Part shown: one piece after another, positions 35,901 through 46,500 of the stretch
How positions within the stretch are numbered: the stretch's first letter is position 1
Layout of the letters: the number at the start of each line of letters is the position of its first letter
Assembly (NCBI GenBank): GCA_032871835.1
Contig: CM065296.1
Span: forward strand, 53,721,288-53,785,287
Direction of reading: 5' to 3'
Source of the DNA: Dipteronia dyeriana
Lineage: Eukaryota; Streptophyta; Magnoliopsida; Sapindales; Sapindaceae
Length of the DNA: 64,000 bases
Program-made: the position numbers and the translations under genes
Notes under the pieces: generated by a model
Seen by the model: the letters and a program-made list of their open reading frames with translations, nothing else
Databases searched by the model: none
What the model was told of the DNA's origin: nothing

Positions 35901-36722
35901 AGCTGGGACAGGGGGTGGAGAGAAGTATGCCATAGTAGCCGTTGATTATTTCACTAAATGGGTAGAAGCTCAAGCATTAGTGCATATCACAGAAGCAAAT
36001 ACAATAAATTTCATGAAAAATAATATACTCTACAGGTTTGGAGTCCCAAACACTATCATCACTGATAACGGCACCCAGTTCGATAACCTGAAATTCAGAC
36101 AATTGTGCAAGGAATACCAAATTGCCAATTACTATACCACACCTGCCTATCCTCAAACGAACGGGCAGGCTGAAGCAGTGAACAAAATCATCAAGCATAC
36201 ACTCAAAGCAAAGCTGGATGCCAAGAAAGGAAGTTGGGTTGAAAAGCTTCCCGAAGTATTATGGGCGTATCGGACGACAGCAAGAACGTCAATAGGAGAG
36301 ACTCGATTCACTTTAGCGTTTGGAACAGAAGTTGTTATCCCCATAGAAACGTCATATGCACCACCCCGGGTCAGGCTATATAATGAAGAACAGAATGTTG
36401 ATATGCTATTACAAAGTCTAGATGAGCTAGAAGAGAAAAGGGAGAAGTCATGAATACGAAATATGGCATATCATCAAAGAGTAGCTCGCCACTACAACTC
36501 TCATGTTCGGGTCAGGAAATTCCAACTAGAAGACCTGGTACTCAGGAATGTGTCATTGAATACAAAATATAAAGCTGCAGGTTCCCTAGCTGATAAGTGG
36601 GAAGGCCCGTACAAAATCGAAGGAATAGCTGGCCATTGAGCATATTGGATTGCACGACCCAATTGAGGGTTTTTACCCCGACCATGCAATGCCCAATGTT
36701 TGAAAATTTTCTATCCTTAAAT
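32944..36722 (+). pseudogene. G2 pol: protease, RT, RNase H, aRNH, integrase
   Basis: Protease with LIDNGSSVDIL (about 33010-33045) and TVLLDFVVVLLDNW. RT about 33690-34350 with CVDLTDLNKACPKDSFPLP, SFMDSYSGYNQI and an intact YIDDM box (about 34156). A gypsy RNase H is at 34480-34870, and an archaeal-type RNase H at 34990-35330 (HVDGSSNTHGSEVGIV, NNQAEYEALLAGL, FSDSQVVVNQVLDEY). Integrase 35590-36720 has a core with GLDLIGPMP, ITDNGTQF and QTNGQAEAVNKI, so the DDE residues are present, and ends with DKWEGPYKIEGIAGH. Stops at 33657, 34358, 34516, 35330, 35538, 35799 and 36452, among others, break it. It is the best pol of the three Tat copies. Confidence 0.9.
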
Positions 36723-37689
36723 TATTTTTGTTTTCCTTTTCTAGTCGAAACAATTTTAGTTAAAATAGTAGCTTTGAAACTTAAATCTTTGTTGGTTTTG
36801 TAGTTATAAATAAAAATCAAACTCGAGATTTCTGAAAAATAAAGCATTTGATAATAAGAACATATGAAAGACGAGCATGATAATAAGAACATATGAAAGA
36901 CGAGCATGATAATAAGAACATGCAAAAAGAATACTCGAGACCATTGATTCTCGAATGGGCAGAGAAGCTCGAAAGAGCATGCCAGCCGAGCAAGGTCAAT
37001 TGACCTTAGCAAAAAGGTAAACCCGATGCACCAAATTTTGGAGAAAGGCTTAGGATGCTATCGGAAAAAATTCCTGTGAAATGCGTAGCTGTGTTAAGCA
37101 GTTCGAAAAGCTTAACGATTCTACAAAACCTTGCACAGAAAAACTGGAGAGACGTCATCGGTAATGTGTAAGGACTCGAACATATGATCATGGTGAGCCT
37201 TGATGTAATGTTCGGGTAGCAACCAAGTATAAAAGACAAGTATAAATCTACTGGCCTGTTTTAAGATGACTCGGTTAATAATATTTACCAGTTTAATAAG
37301 ATACTTGGAGCTAAAAATTATTTGGGTAACGAAACAAGTTTAATAAGATACTTTGTGAAGTTACCCGAATATCAGAAATAGCCAGTTTAATAAGATACCT
37401 TACCTTAAAAATTATTCAGGTAACGAAACAAGTTTAATAAGATACTTGGTGAAGTTACCTGAACATCAGAAATAGCCGGTTTAATAAGATACTCAGAAAC
37501 AATAGAATCAAGTTAAAGAAGACTCGGTGAAAATCATAGAGCAATGAATCATATCAGACCACTCAGTTTTCAAAATTACAGTTAACTCATAATTTCATTG
37601 ATAATCTTTACAAAGAATTGTTACAAATAATCGTTACAAAGAATCGTTACAAAGAATCTCTACAAAAATGAATTTCTAAAAAATAAATC
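36723..37689. repeat. G2 non-coding region with TTTAATAAGATACT array
   Basis: Between integrase and the antisense gene. 36855-36915 has three tandem-like copies of 'gataataagaacatatgaaagacgagcat'. 37258-37500 holds five to six copies of GTTTAATAAGATACT with recurring spacers such as 'taacgaaacaag'. Same location as the G1 array at 7494-7760 but with different spacers, so the core is conserved while the array evolves. A run of 'aatcgttacaaa' repeats lies near 37615-37665. Confidence 0.75.
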
Positions 37690-40569
37690 AGTTAGGAGGA
37701 TTTAGAACTCTTGCCGATGCTCGGGTCGGGCACCATTTCGTATTCGCGAAGCAGACTTTCATTGGAAAGCCAAGCAATCGTATCAACTGAATCATCCATT
37801 CATTTACTGTAATCTTCTCCCGGGATCGGTCCGACATCAGCCATCACACCTTCCACAACCGACTCCTGGCCAGCATAAAAGGTCGAGAGGGAGTGCTCAG
37901 ATGGAATCTCCAAATGCATGGAATGGGGCTCTTTGCCTCAACTACGGCAATAAGCTCTCCACTCCTTCATCTGAGCCCGAAGAGATTCTAGGGACCGATC
38001 CACGTAATTCTTGATCGACAATTCCCAGTTGGTTCGAACTTTTTCAGTTGCCCGATTCTTGACCTTAAAAAACTCGTCAGCTGAAACTAGCCCTTGCTGA
38101 AATTCCAGAAGGAGAAGGGCGTCGTAAGGAGGGGATCTTTTAAAACGATCAACCCCCTAGAATTCAAGTTCCAGCCTGGCCTTTTTGGATAGAGACTCGA
38201 CTGTCAAATCTTGGCATTCTAAGTCCTTGATTTTCTGTTCATATGCCGACTTAGACAGCTCCGCTTCCTGCTCGGCCTTAAGCATTGATTCCTGGGCAGA
38301 AGACAACAAGTTTTGAAGTGATATAGCCTTCTCTTCTGCCAAAGAAGCCCTTTCCTCGGCCTCTAATTGCTTCGCCAAACAGTGGTCGGCAAACACTTGG
38401 GCAGAGCCCACCTCCTTTTGATAATCCGCCTCAACCCGAGCACAGTTGTCCTCACTTTCCTTTAGCTGAGCCTAAAGATGCTTTATTCGATCAGCCTAAT
38501 GTTGCTGCGTCTGAACCAGCTCAGTGAACTCGGCCACCATCTACAGAGGAGTTTAATAAAAAATCTAGCAAACAAGCAAGACAATTGAAGAGTTAGGAAT
38601 GACTTACATAAGATGCGCCGTTAAACATATTCTGAATACGCTTCGTTAAAGAGCCATCCCTAAAACAGCTCCAGCGATCATCCTCAATGAAAGCCCGACC
38701 GGATGACATCGTCTGCAATAGATCCTGAGGAGAAGGATAGGAAAGGCCTCCCTAGGGTTCAGCTCTGGCATCTTCAACCTCGGGGGGAAAAGCCCCTGAT
38801 CTGGTCCGAAGTCTCCACACCAGCCGATGCTTTAACATCAACGTTCGGGGGAATCTCAGTTCTGGTGTCTTCGTCACTAGAGTCGATGAATGAAACCACC
38901 CAAGGAACCTTATAAGGGCGAGCGGGAGAATCAACCACCTTCCTTTTCTCGGCCTGAGAGCAATGAAAGCTGAGATCAGCTGAGGGATCTTCCTGAACAT
39001 CCTCCCGAAAGGATTCAAAAAAGTCGGGATCTGTATTTACTTGTCCCTCAGAGTTTTTACCTTCATCACTGGCGTTCGTCCGCTCGAAAGGGAGCACAAC
39101 CAGGGAGCTCGATCCACCAGGCCCCTCACCAAGACCATCACTCCGCCTCCCTCCGTCTACAGGCAACTCCGGAGTATGGCCACTCGGGCCACTTGACTCC
39201 CCTACGGTCGGTTTTGCGGTCGGATGACTTCCTCGATAATACTTTCAGGAATCTACTCGTCAGCCTCATCAGGGTCCTCATCAGACTCAGGTGGGGCAAC
39301 GCCCTTTTCGCTCTGACGAGAAGCTTCTTTTTGGCTCGCTTGAATAATCGACTTCACTTGATGAGCTTGAAGATCGCAGACAATGTCTGAGTCATACACT
39401 TAGAAGAAAAAGGGGAATCTCGTCAGAATATATATATATATATAAAGGGGTGTACAAAGATCTCTTATATCGTTGCGATAGCCTGAAATCTGGCTAAAGA
39501 AGCCGAGCTCTATCATCTTTTTCTCATGGAAAATATAAGTCATGCTCCTCTTCTCCAGAGTGTGAACTGTTGCCCGAGCAAGTCTGGTCAGCTCAGTATC
39601 GCTGAATTCAAGTTTTTTCTTGTTCCAAACCTCGGGGGAACAGAAAAAACAGGGAACTTTCAACACCCTCTGAGTTTCCCCAGCCGAGAGAGTGACTTCA
39701 AGACCTAGATTTCCTCCGGCAAAAAACAAACTGTTCTGTTAGTACTTGTTGGACGAAGGAAATGCCCATACGAAGCCTCTCTTATTGGCTTCATCAGAAG
39801 TGTCAACTCCTCGATTCACCTTTGTCCCTTCGAGGACCCAGCAATCTGGCGGATTAGACATGAGTAAATGCCTGATTTCATTCGGGAAAGGCGGCGACAG
39901 GTTCATTCGGCTCCACATGTGCCACATGCACATCAAGATCTTGTAACTATTCAGGGCCAATTGAGCCGGAGCGATCCCCGCTTCATCCAGAAACCAGGCA
40001 ATGAACGGCTGCAGAGGAAGAGTAACGTCGTAGCAAAGCATGGACTCATAGATTGCCACCATGCCCGGGGAAGGGTTCCACGCAGCTCTATTACCAGCAG
40101 GAACCAGAGTAACTGAATTATGCAAATAGAATCGGGCACGATACTTCCCGATCTCATCTACCCCGACCACGTTCGGTTCGGCATCAAACCCACTCGGGCG
40201 ATCAACAGAGAAAGAAAGATGAGATTTTATGAACTCCTCTTCAACGTCCTGCTCATTAATAATCTGCTCCCTGATTCGGACGTTGCCCGAGTTGTGCTTA
40301 TGAACTTCGCTTTTACTTTGATGTTTTCCCATCCTTGATCGAAGTGGTACCCTGTGATTAGAAACGATATATGAGTCATAATCAAAACTGGATACAGAAT
40401 TAAAATGGACGTCAGGGTAAAGCCCAGAAACGTCAACTTCTAAAAAAAGAGGTTCATCCGGGAGGATTTCTCCCAATAATCTTCGAGCACAAGATACCAA
40501 TTGAAAATCCCCATGATCAAGCGCCTCAAGAGCTATAGTAAAAAGTCGATGACGGGAAGTCGGATTCAT
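37690..40569 (-). pseudogene. Antisense gene of Tat element (gypsy-type 'Transposase_28'-like protein)
   Basis: A split gene running opposite to gag-pol. The first block, from ATG at 40569 to about 39480, is open except for one TAA near 39737. It contains PSPGMVAIYESMLCYDVTLP, FIAWFLDEAGIAPAQLALNSY and KILMCMWHMW, which resemble the plant 'putative gypsy type transposon' family (Pfam PF04195, by memory). An intron-like gap (about 39470-39400) leads to VYDSDIVCDLQAHQVKSIIQ. Acidic, Ser-rich sequence (39166-38774), a coiled coil (38411-38157, EERASLAEEKAISLQNLL) and a conserved C-terminus ending near 37690 (shared with G1, 7899) follow. Extra antisense frames are known from Tat-clade elements; their function is not established. 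Exon joints are uncertain. Confidence 0.7.
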
Positions 40570-40942
40570 TAAAACTAACCTTGAATGAAGAAATCTAATG
40601 TAAAATCTTCAACGGAGAATAACGACTTTCTACGTAAAGAAATCTAGGATGGAAAAGCTTCTGGTTTGAGTCTCTGAGACTGAACCAACGCAATTCCACA
40701 GGGGAGAATTTAAAGGGGTAATAGCATGAAACCCTAGGATCTCAAGGCGGGAAAAATGAATAACAATATTTGATGACGTAGGTGGCGCACTAGGAGACGC
40801 GTATGTCACTTCTCATAAATGGCATCGAAAGACGAAACGGTAGAGGACACGGGTTAAGAGAAGAACTGGCTAAAGGCCGTCAGAACTCCAAAAAGTCGCA
40901 ATCATTGAGATCTCGCGTGAGGAGGCAAATTGAATATGCAAG

Positions 40943-41831
40943 TATCATGTGTGAATTTTGTCGCATGAACACGTCATCAACAAAGAGGATAAATGGCCAT
41001 GTGGATATCCGAATAAGCATTCAGAAAATATCCCACAAGACATTGCCGAAAGAGAGAGAACCCGAGTAAGCAGATGTTGGATAAAACCTACTCGGGATCA
41101 ATTAACAACACTCATGGCTGGTTAAATAACGCTTCAACTCGGGATCAAATGAAGTTACTCGGGATCAAACGACGTTACTCGGGACCAGCAGGTATTACTC
41201 TTACTCGGGAAAAACATGATGAAAATCAAATAAAGATCCCAGTGCGTAGCTCACATGGATCCTCATAAAAATACACAGAGATATCCATATCAAAAAGGAG
41301 TCCCAATAAAAATAGAATATTAAACAGGAAAGATTCTCAATCAGGCAGCAGCTTTATTTCTTCAGAAAAATTGCTCCTATAAGGAAATAAGTCCGAATTG
41401 GACTACATTACTAGAGTCCCGTTCACTCTCAATACAAGACTCTAAAACATGAAAGAAGATAATCAGCTTCAAGCAAGTACATAATTGTAATCAAATACAA
41501 AGATCTATTACATGTACAAGGCAGATTAGGGCTCTATAAACATATAAACAGACTCATAATCTCGCTAAAAAAAAAAAAAGATAGACAGCAAGGAATAGAA
41601 AAATACAGAGAGAAGAAAGAGAGATCAAGAGCTTGTAAACATCATATTTTCATAGTGGATTTTGGTTTGGTTGATCATTCAACCACCCGTGGATGTTTCT
41701 CCGACAATCGAAGTTTTACCACGTAAAATTTGTGTCTTGATTACCCTCTCTAATCTCTTTCTCTTTGAATTGATAGTCGAAATCCAATCCTTATTGGCTT
41801 TTCTGATACAATCCAGAAATCAACGTCAACA
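40943..41831 (+). repeat. Solo LTR of the G3 subfamily nested in G2
   Basis: About 889 bp nearly identical to the G3 5' LTR (59914-60797): 'catgtgtgaattttg', 'catgaacacgtcatcaacaaagagg', ending GAAATCAACGTCAACA. The first bases are TATCATG instead of TGTCATG. No internal sequence is attached. Flanks GCAAG and ACAGG agree in three of five bases, compatible with a decayed duplication. It is clearly more distant from G2's own LTRs, so it is a later insertion by a sister subfamily, then LTR-LTR recombination. Confidence 0.8.
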
Positions 41832-41952
41832 ACAGGGTCACCATTAAGACACGCCATTATGACAAGACATTTACCTTGTCGTTACAGAGTCGAAAAACAT
41901 AAAGGGTTGATTAAAATACTTTTGTCCGGAATGAAATGTTGTTCGATAAAAA

Positions 41953-41967
41953 TATTTTGAGGGGCAT
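41953..41967 (+). promoter_or_regulatory. G2 polypurine tract region
   Basis: TTTTGAGGGGCAT immediately before TGTCG of the 3' LTR, a normal Tat-type plus-strand primer site. Confidence 0.75.
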
Positions 41968-42839
41968 TGTCGTATGTAAATTTTATCAGACGTACACGTC
42001 ATTGACAAAGAGGATAAAGTTGTCAGGTGGACATCCGAATAGGCATTCAGAAAATATCCTACAAGACATTACCAATGAAGAGAAGCCCGAGTAAACAAGT
42101 ATTGAACAAAACCTACTCGGGGTCAACTGACGTCATATATTACTCGGGGTGAGTTAAAGATACTCGGGGCTAGGTGATGATATTTTCTACTTGGGATCAG
42201 ATGACGTCATTCGGGACCAGCTAATATCGTGTTCTACTCGGGACAAACATGAAGAAAACCGAATAAAAAGCCCAGCGCGTAGCTCACACGAGTCGAGTCA
42301 ATACGCGAAGATATCCATATCAAAGAAGGAATTCCAAAAAGAATAAAATACCAAACAGAAAGGGTTCTAAATCAGGCACAATTTTAGTTTTTCAAAAAGA
42401 CTACACTTTTATAAGGAAATAAGTCATAACTGGACTATATCACTAGAGTCTCATTTGATCTCAATACAAGTCTCCGAAATAGGAAAGAAAACAGACTACT
42501 TCAAACAAGTAACCAATCATCGTTAAATACAAAAATCTTTTATTACTTGTACAACGAAGATTAGGGTTCTATGGACATAAATAGACCCATAATCTCATCA
42601 CAAAATATAGACAAAATATAGACAGAATATTACAAATACAGAGAGAAAAAGAGAGATTGAGAATTGTAAATCTTTTCAATAGTAGATTTTAGCTTGGTTG
42701 ATTATTCAGCCACCCGTGGACGTTTATCCGGTCATCGAAGTTTTACGTCCGATTTCTTTCTCGTTCTCTCTCTTTGAAATCATAGTTAAAATCCAATTCT
42801 TGTTGACTTTTTCCATACATCCAGAAATCGACGTCAACA
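41968..42839 (+). repeat. G2 3' LTR
   Basis: 872 bp, closely matching 30106-30957. Differences include a 27-bp segment near 42127-42153 and loss of 'accacgtaaaac' near 42742. Followed by TATAT. Confidence 0.9.
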
Positions 42840-43193
42840 TATATAATCATAATATAATTATAATATTATATTTTTTTTATATATATATATAAAAGAAGCA
42901 CTTTGATCATTTGAAAATCTTATTTCGTCTTATCCTAACCATATCAAACGCATAACAGTACAATTAATAGTTTAAAAACATGATCTTTTTTTATGTAAAA
43001 AAATGAAAAACAAAAACAAAAACAAAAAACAAATATTTTATGTTTTTCAAATCTCACTTTAACACCAATTTTGTTTTTCATTTTTTTTTTCGAAAATAAA
43101 ATGAAAAACTGTTAACGAACGCGTTTTCGAAATCGTTTTTTATAAATAAAAACGAAAACGGACTGAAAAACAGTTACAGGACATGACCTAATG

Positions 43194-43545
43194 TTTCTGT
43201 ATTATCAATGTGTATAGAACAGAATAATCAAACAATCAGATCCATCTATAATCAATCCCACTAAAACAAATATAAAATTCAAACATAAGGTAGCCAAAAT
43301 CTAAAATTCAATTACATCTGCACAACAATTTAGACTTTGTCTAGATATTCAACATCCAACTCATTTTCCACCGTAGTAGTTAGCAATAAGTCGAAATAAG
43401 CAAAATCCGATGTGCCTGGACAATTAATATCATGTGGTGTTCTCTATAAACCAGGCAATCAGGAATCAGCCATGCCATGACACAGCAGAATTCCATGAAT
43501 TGGAACTCAAGAATGGTTCAAAGTTGTGCCTCAACCACATTAGTT
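43194..43545 (-). other. 3' flank and probable 3' UTR of the synthetase gene
   Basis: AT-rich sequence between the TGA (43548-43546) and the right end of Z1. No clear AATAAA on the minus strand; the poly(A) site cannot be placed. The Z1/G2 insertion starts only about 350 bp beyond the stop codon. Confidence 0.5.
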
Positions 43546-46500
43546 TCATGGGTTCAATTGTCTTTGAAGTTCCTCGACGAATGTACTTCTGGAAACCTCC
43601 ACTTCTTTTGTGGTATCCAGGTTCTTTAGCTTTACTTTGCCTTTGTTCAGTTCCCGCTCACCCACTATTACCATCCAAGGGATTTTCGACTCCCTGGCAC
43701 GATCAATGAGCTTCATTACTTTCTTATGGACCATGTATTCTGCCTTCACCTTGGCATTCCACAGCTCGCTTACCAGCTCGGCAGCCAGAGGAAGTTTATC
43801 CCCAAGCAAGGCCACCAGTACTTGGGTCTCAGTGGCTCGGACCGTCTGCAAAAACCAACAGAAGAGAGAGGAATTACGCTTCAACTATGTCGGATATCAA
43901 ATGGTTGACTGCAAAAATAATTTATAGATAGGTCTGAAGATACTGTTAAATGCTGTAATTACCTGGTTCCTTTCTTTCTGTAGCTGCTCCATTATAGTAA
44001 ATACACGCTCAATTCCAAGACTCACACCAACTGATGGAACCTGCTTTGTACCAAACATTCCAATGAGGTTGTCATATCGCCCACCGGCAGCAATTGAACC
44101 AACCTAATGACATGAAAGAGTGAGTCACATTAACCCGATAAGAAATACAAGCTCAGTTGTAAGAGCATAAATTCTGGTTGCATTCCAACCCACTTCTACT
44201 TATAATGCAAGCCACTCAACTCAAGTTGAACCTCAGCTAACTGTGGTGTAATTTTAGATAACAACAGAAACTATCAAGCATGCCATTCTTAAACTTCTGG
44301 TGAGTGCAGATCCTAGTATCCTACTTGTCATAATAATCCACTAGAAGAGAAAACTCGCAGGTTGTAACCCAATTATTAATAGATCCATGACCATTTTATG
44401 GAGAATCAATCTGACATTGATGGAACGATGTCATAATAAGCATGAGATTAAATGGAAAACATATTTACATCAGTCTCTACAACAAGCAAACTAGAAGAGA
44501 AGTATACATAAGCGGCATGATTTCAATTTACCTGAGTGGCACCCTTGAAAACAGCTTCAAATATGACACCAGTATAATAATCAAGGCCTCTGGCAAGGCT
44601 CAAATCGAAAACCACTTTGTCAATGCACTTTGACTTTTCTAGAGCTTCAAACATAATAGCAAGGTCATCCAATGCAAGTTTTGATGAATTGTTTTCCAAA
44701 AACAAGCTGCCTTCCAGTTTAAGCTTCGATAATAATACCAAAGGGGATCCCCTTTCCTTCACGAAATCTCCAATTTTATCTGCTGTCTCTACAGTTAATC
44801 CCTTCTCCTCAACCTTGCAAATAGTAATTTATAAATTCAATAAGAAAGAAAAGAAATTCAGAAATGAATTTCAAGAAATGATTTTTTTTTAAGAGATAAA
44901 CATTTGAGAAGTCATCAACTGCAACATAATACTAGAAACTTGAGAACTGAGGGCAAATTTTGTCAACAATTAAATCAAAAGTTTATAGGTAGTCCCCAGT
45001 AGAAAATAAAAGCAATTTTGACATAGTTGAATTTTGTAGTTTGTAGATAAGACATCAGAACTGTCATTACAACCATAAAGGATTGCTACACAAACCAACA
45101 GATATAACACAGCTGTATTTTATATACAATTACCATTTCTTTTTTAATCTGGACGAAGGACTGCTTGTCTAGCTTGTCAATACTCGAACATATAGTTCGG
45201 AATTTTTCAGGGGCCACCCCACATATTTCCAACATACCATCTAGTAACATTCGATGATTCAATTTTATCTGCAAATAATAAATCAGGATACAATTATGAA
45301 AAGGCAAACCATTTTTAAGAAGTTTCAGAACTGCATGGCACACAGGTTACTTGAATTAGCTTATTAATGCTAATGTAATGGGTTACAAATAGGTAATGTC
45401 GTGAAACTTCATGCACGTAAACACAGATTGAACAATAGAGTTATCAAGACTGACCTCATAATCTCCAATGTCTAGTTCATCGAGCAGTTCTGTCAAAATT
45501 TTAATGATCTCAAAATCTGGCCCCATCCTTTCATATTGGCCAGCAATATCAAAGTCACATTGATAAAATTCACGAAATCTTCCTTTAGATGGATTATCCC
45601 TTCTATACACCTTAGCCATTTGATACCTTTTCAATGCTGTAAGACCATTCATTGCCACATACCTAGCAAATGGTACTGTCAAGTCATAACGCAAGGAACA
45701 AAGCTCTCCACCCTGTAAACAATTTGACAAAAAAGTTATATTCTGCCATAAATAGAAAATTATATTTTATTTTCTATCACAAGAAAAGGATATAATCAGT
45801 AATTACTTGTTAGCCATCAAAAACCCAAAGAAACTCTCAAGAGGGGAATGGAGATATAAACAAGAAATAAAGATAGAAACACCAAGGGCCTGTTGGGTAA
45901 ACCGAACTAGACAGACAGGACAGTATTATCCGGTGTTTGGTAAATTTTTATGACCGGATTTAATCCCATGTATAAATTAATTCAGCCGATTTAGTACTCT
46001 TTAGTCAAGCCCACATACACCTGCCACAACCGGATTAGACTTAAAAAAATAAATAAATAAATAAACTGACTTTAATAAATTTTTAAAAATGACTTGGTCC
46101 AGCCCACATACACCTGCCACAACCGGATTAGACTTCAATAAAAAAAAATTAAACCGACTTTAATTATTTTTTAAAAATGGCACTTTTAAAAAATAATAAG
46201 AAATAATTAAGTTGAGGTTAGAGACTCAAACAGCCTCCATCGTGGAGGCTGTCTGGCCTCCTCAAAACGGAGAGCCGGCAGCCTCCCTAAAAAAGATGGA
46301 GGGAGCCCCTCCTCCATTGAACAGAAGGCTAGACGCCGACGACGACCTTCATTGAGGATGCCTTTGGCAATCAATTTCAGAGATGCCTCCTCCGCTGCAA
46401 AGGACGAGGCCGTACCTCCTCCATCGTGGTGGCCTCGTCCACGAAGAAAAAGAAAATATTATTTTTTAAAATAAAAATATTCATTAATTAAAGATTTTTA

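Larger units (their letters stand above)
30106..42839 (+). mobile_element. Ty3/gypsy Tat-clade retrotransposon G2, full length
   Basis: A 12.7 kb element with LTRs (852 and 872 bp) starting TGTCGTATGT and ending GTCAACA, and an apparent 5-bp duplication TATAT (30101-30105, 42840-42844; weak evidence because the target is AT-repeat). Contents: primer site, gag, pol with an additional archaeal-type RNase H, integrase, a repeat array, a large gene on the opposite strand (37690-40569), a nested related LTR (40943-41831), a polypurine tract and the 3' LTR. The antisense gene and dual RNase H place it in the Tat clade (Ogre/Retand relatives). Gag and pol have many stops. Confidence 0.9.
29391..43188. 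mobile_element. TIR element Z1, split by gypsy G2
   Basis: The left piece is 29391-30105 and the right piece 42840-43188. Ends GTCTGTATTGTAAGCGTTTTTCAGT and (complement of right) GGTCATGTCCTGTAACTGTTTTTCAGT are imperfect inverted repeats. A candidate 5-bp duplication TAATG flanks them (29386-29390, 43189-43193). The left 300 bp match, base for base over long stretches, the reverse complement of the right part of Z2 (47691 down to about 47300). The interior is extremely AT-rich and no transposase is visible. Superfamily unclear. Confidence 0.65.
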
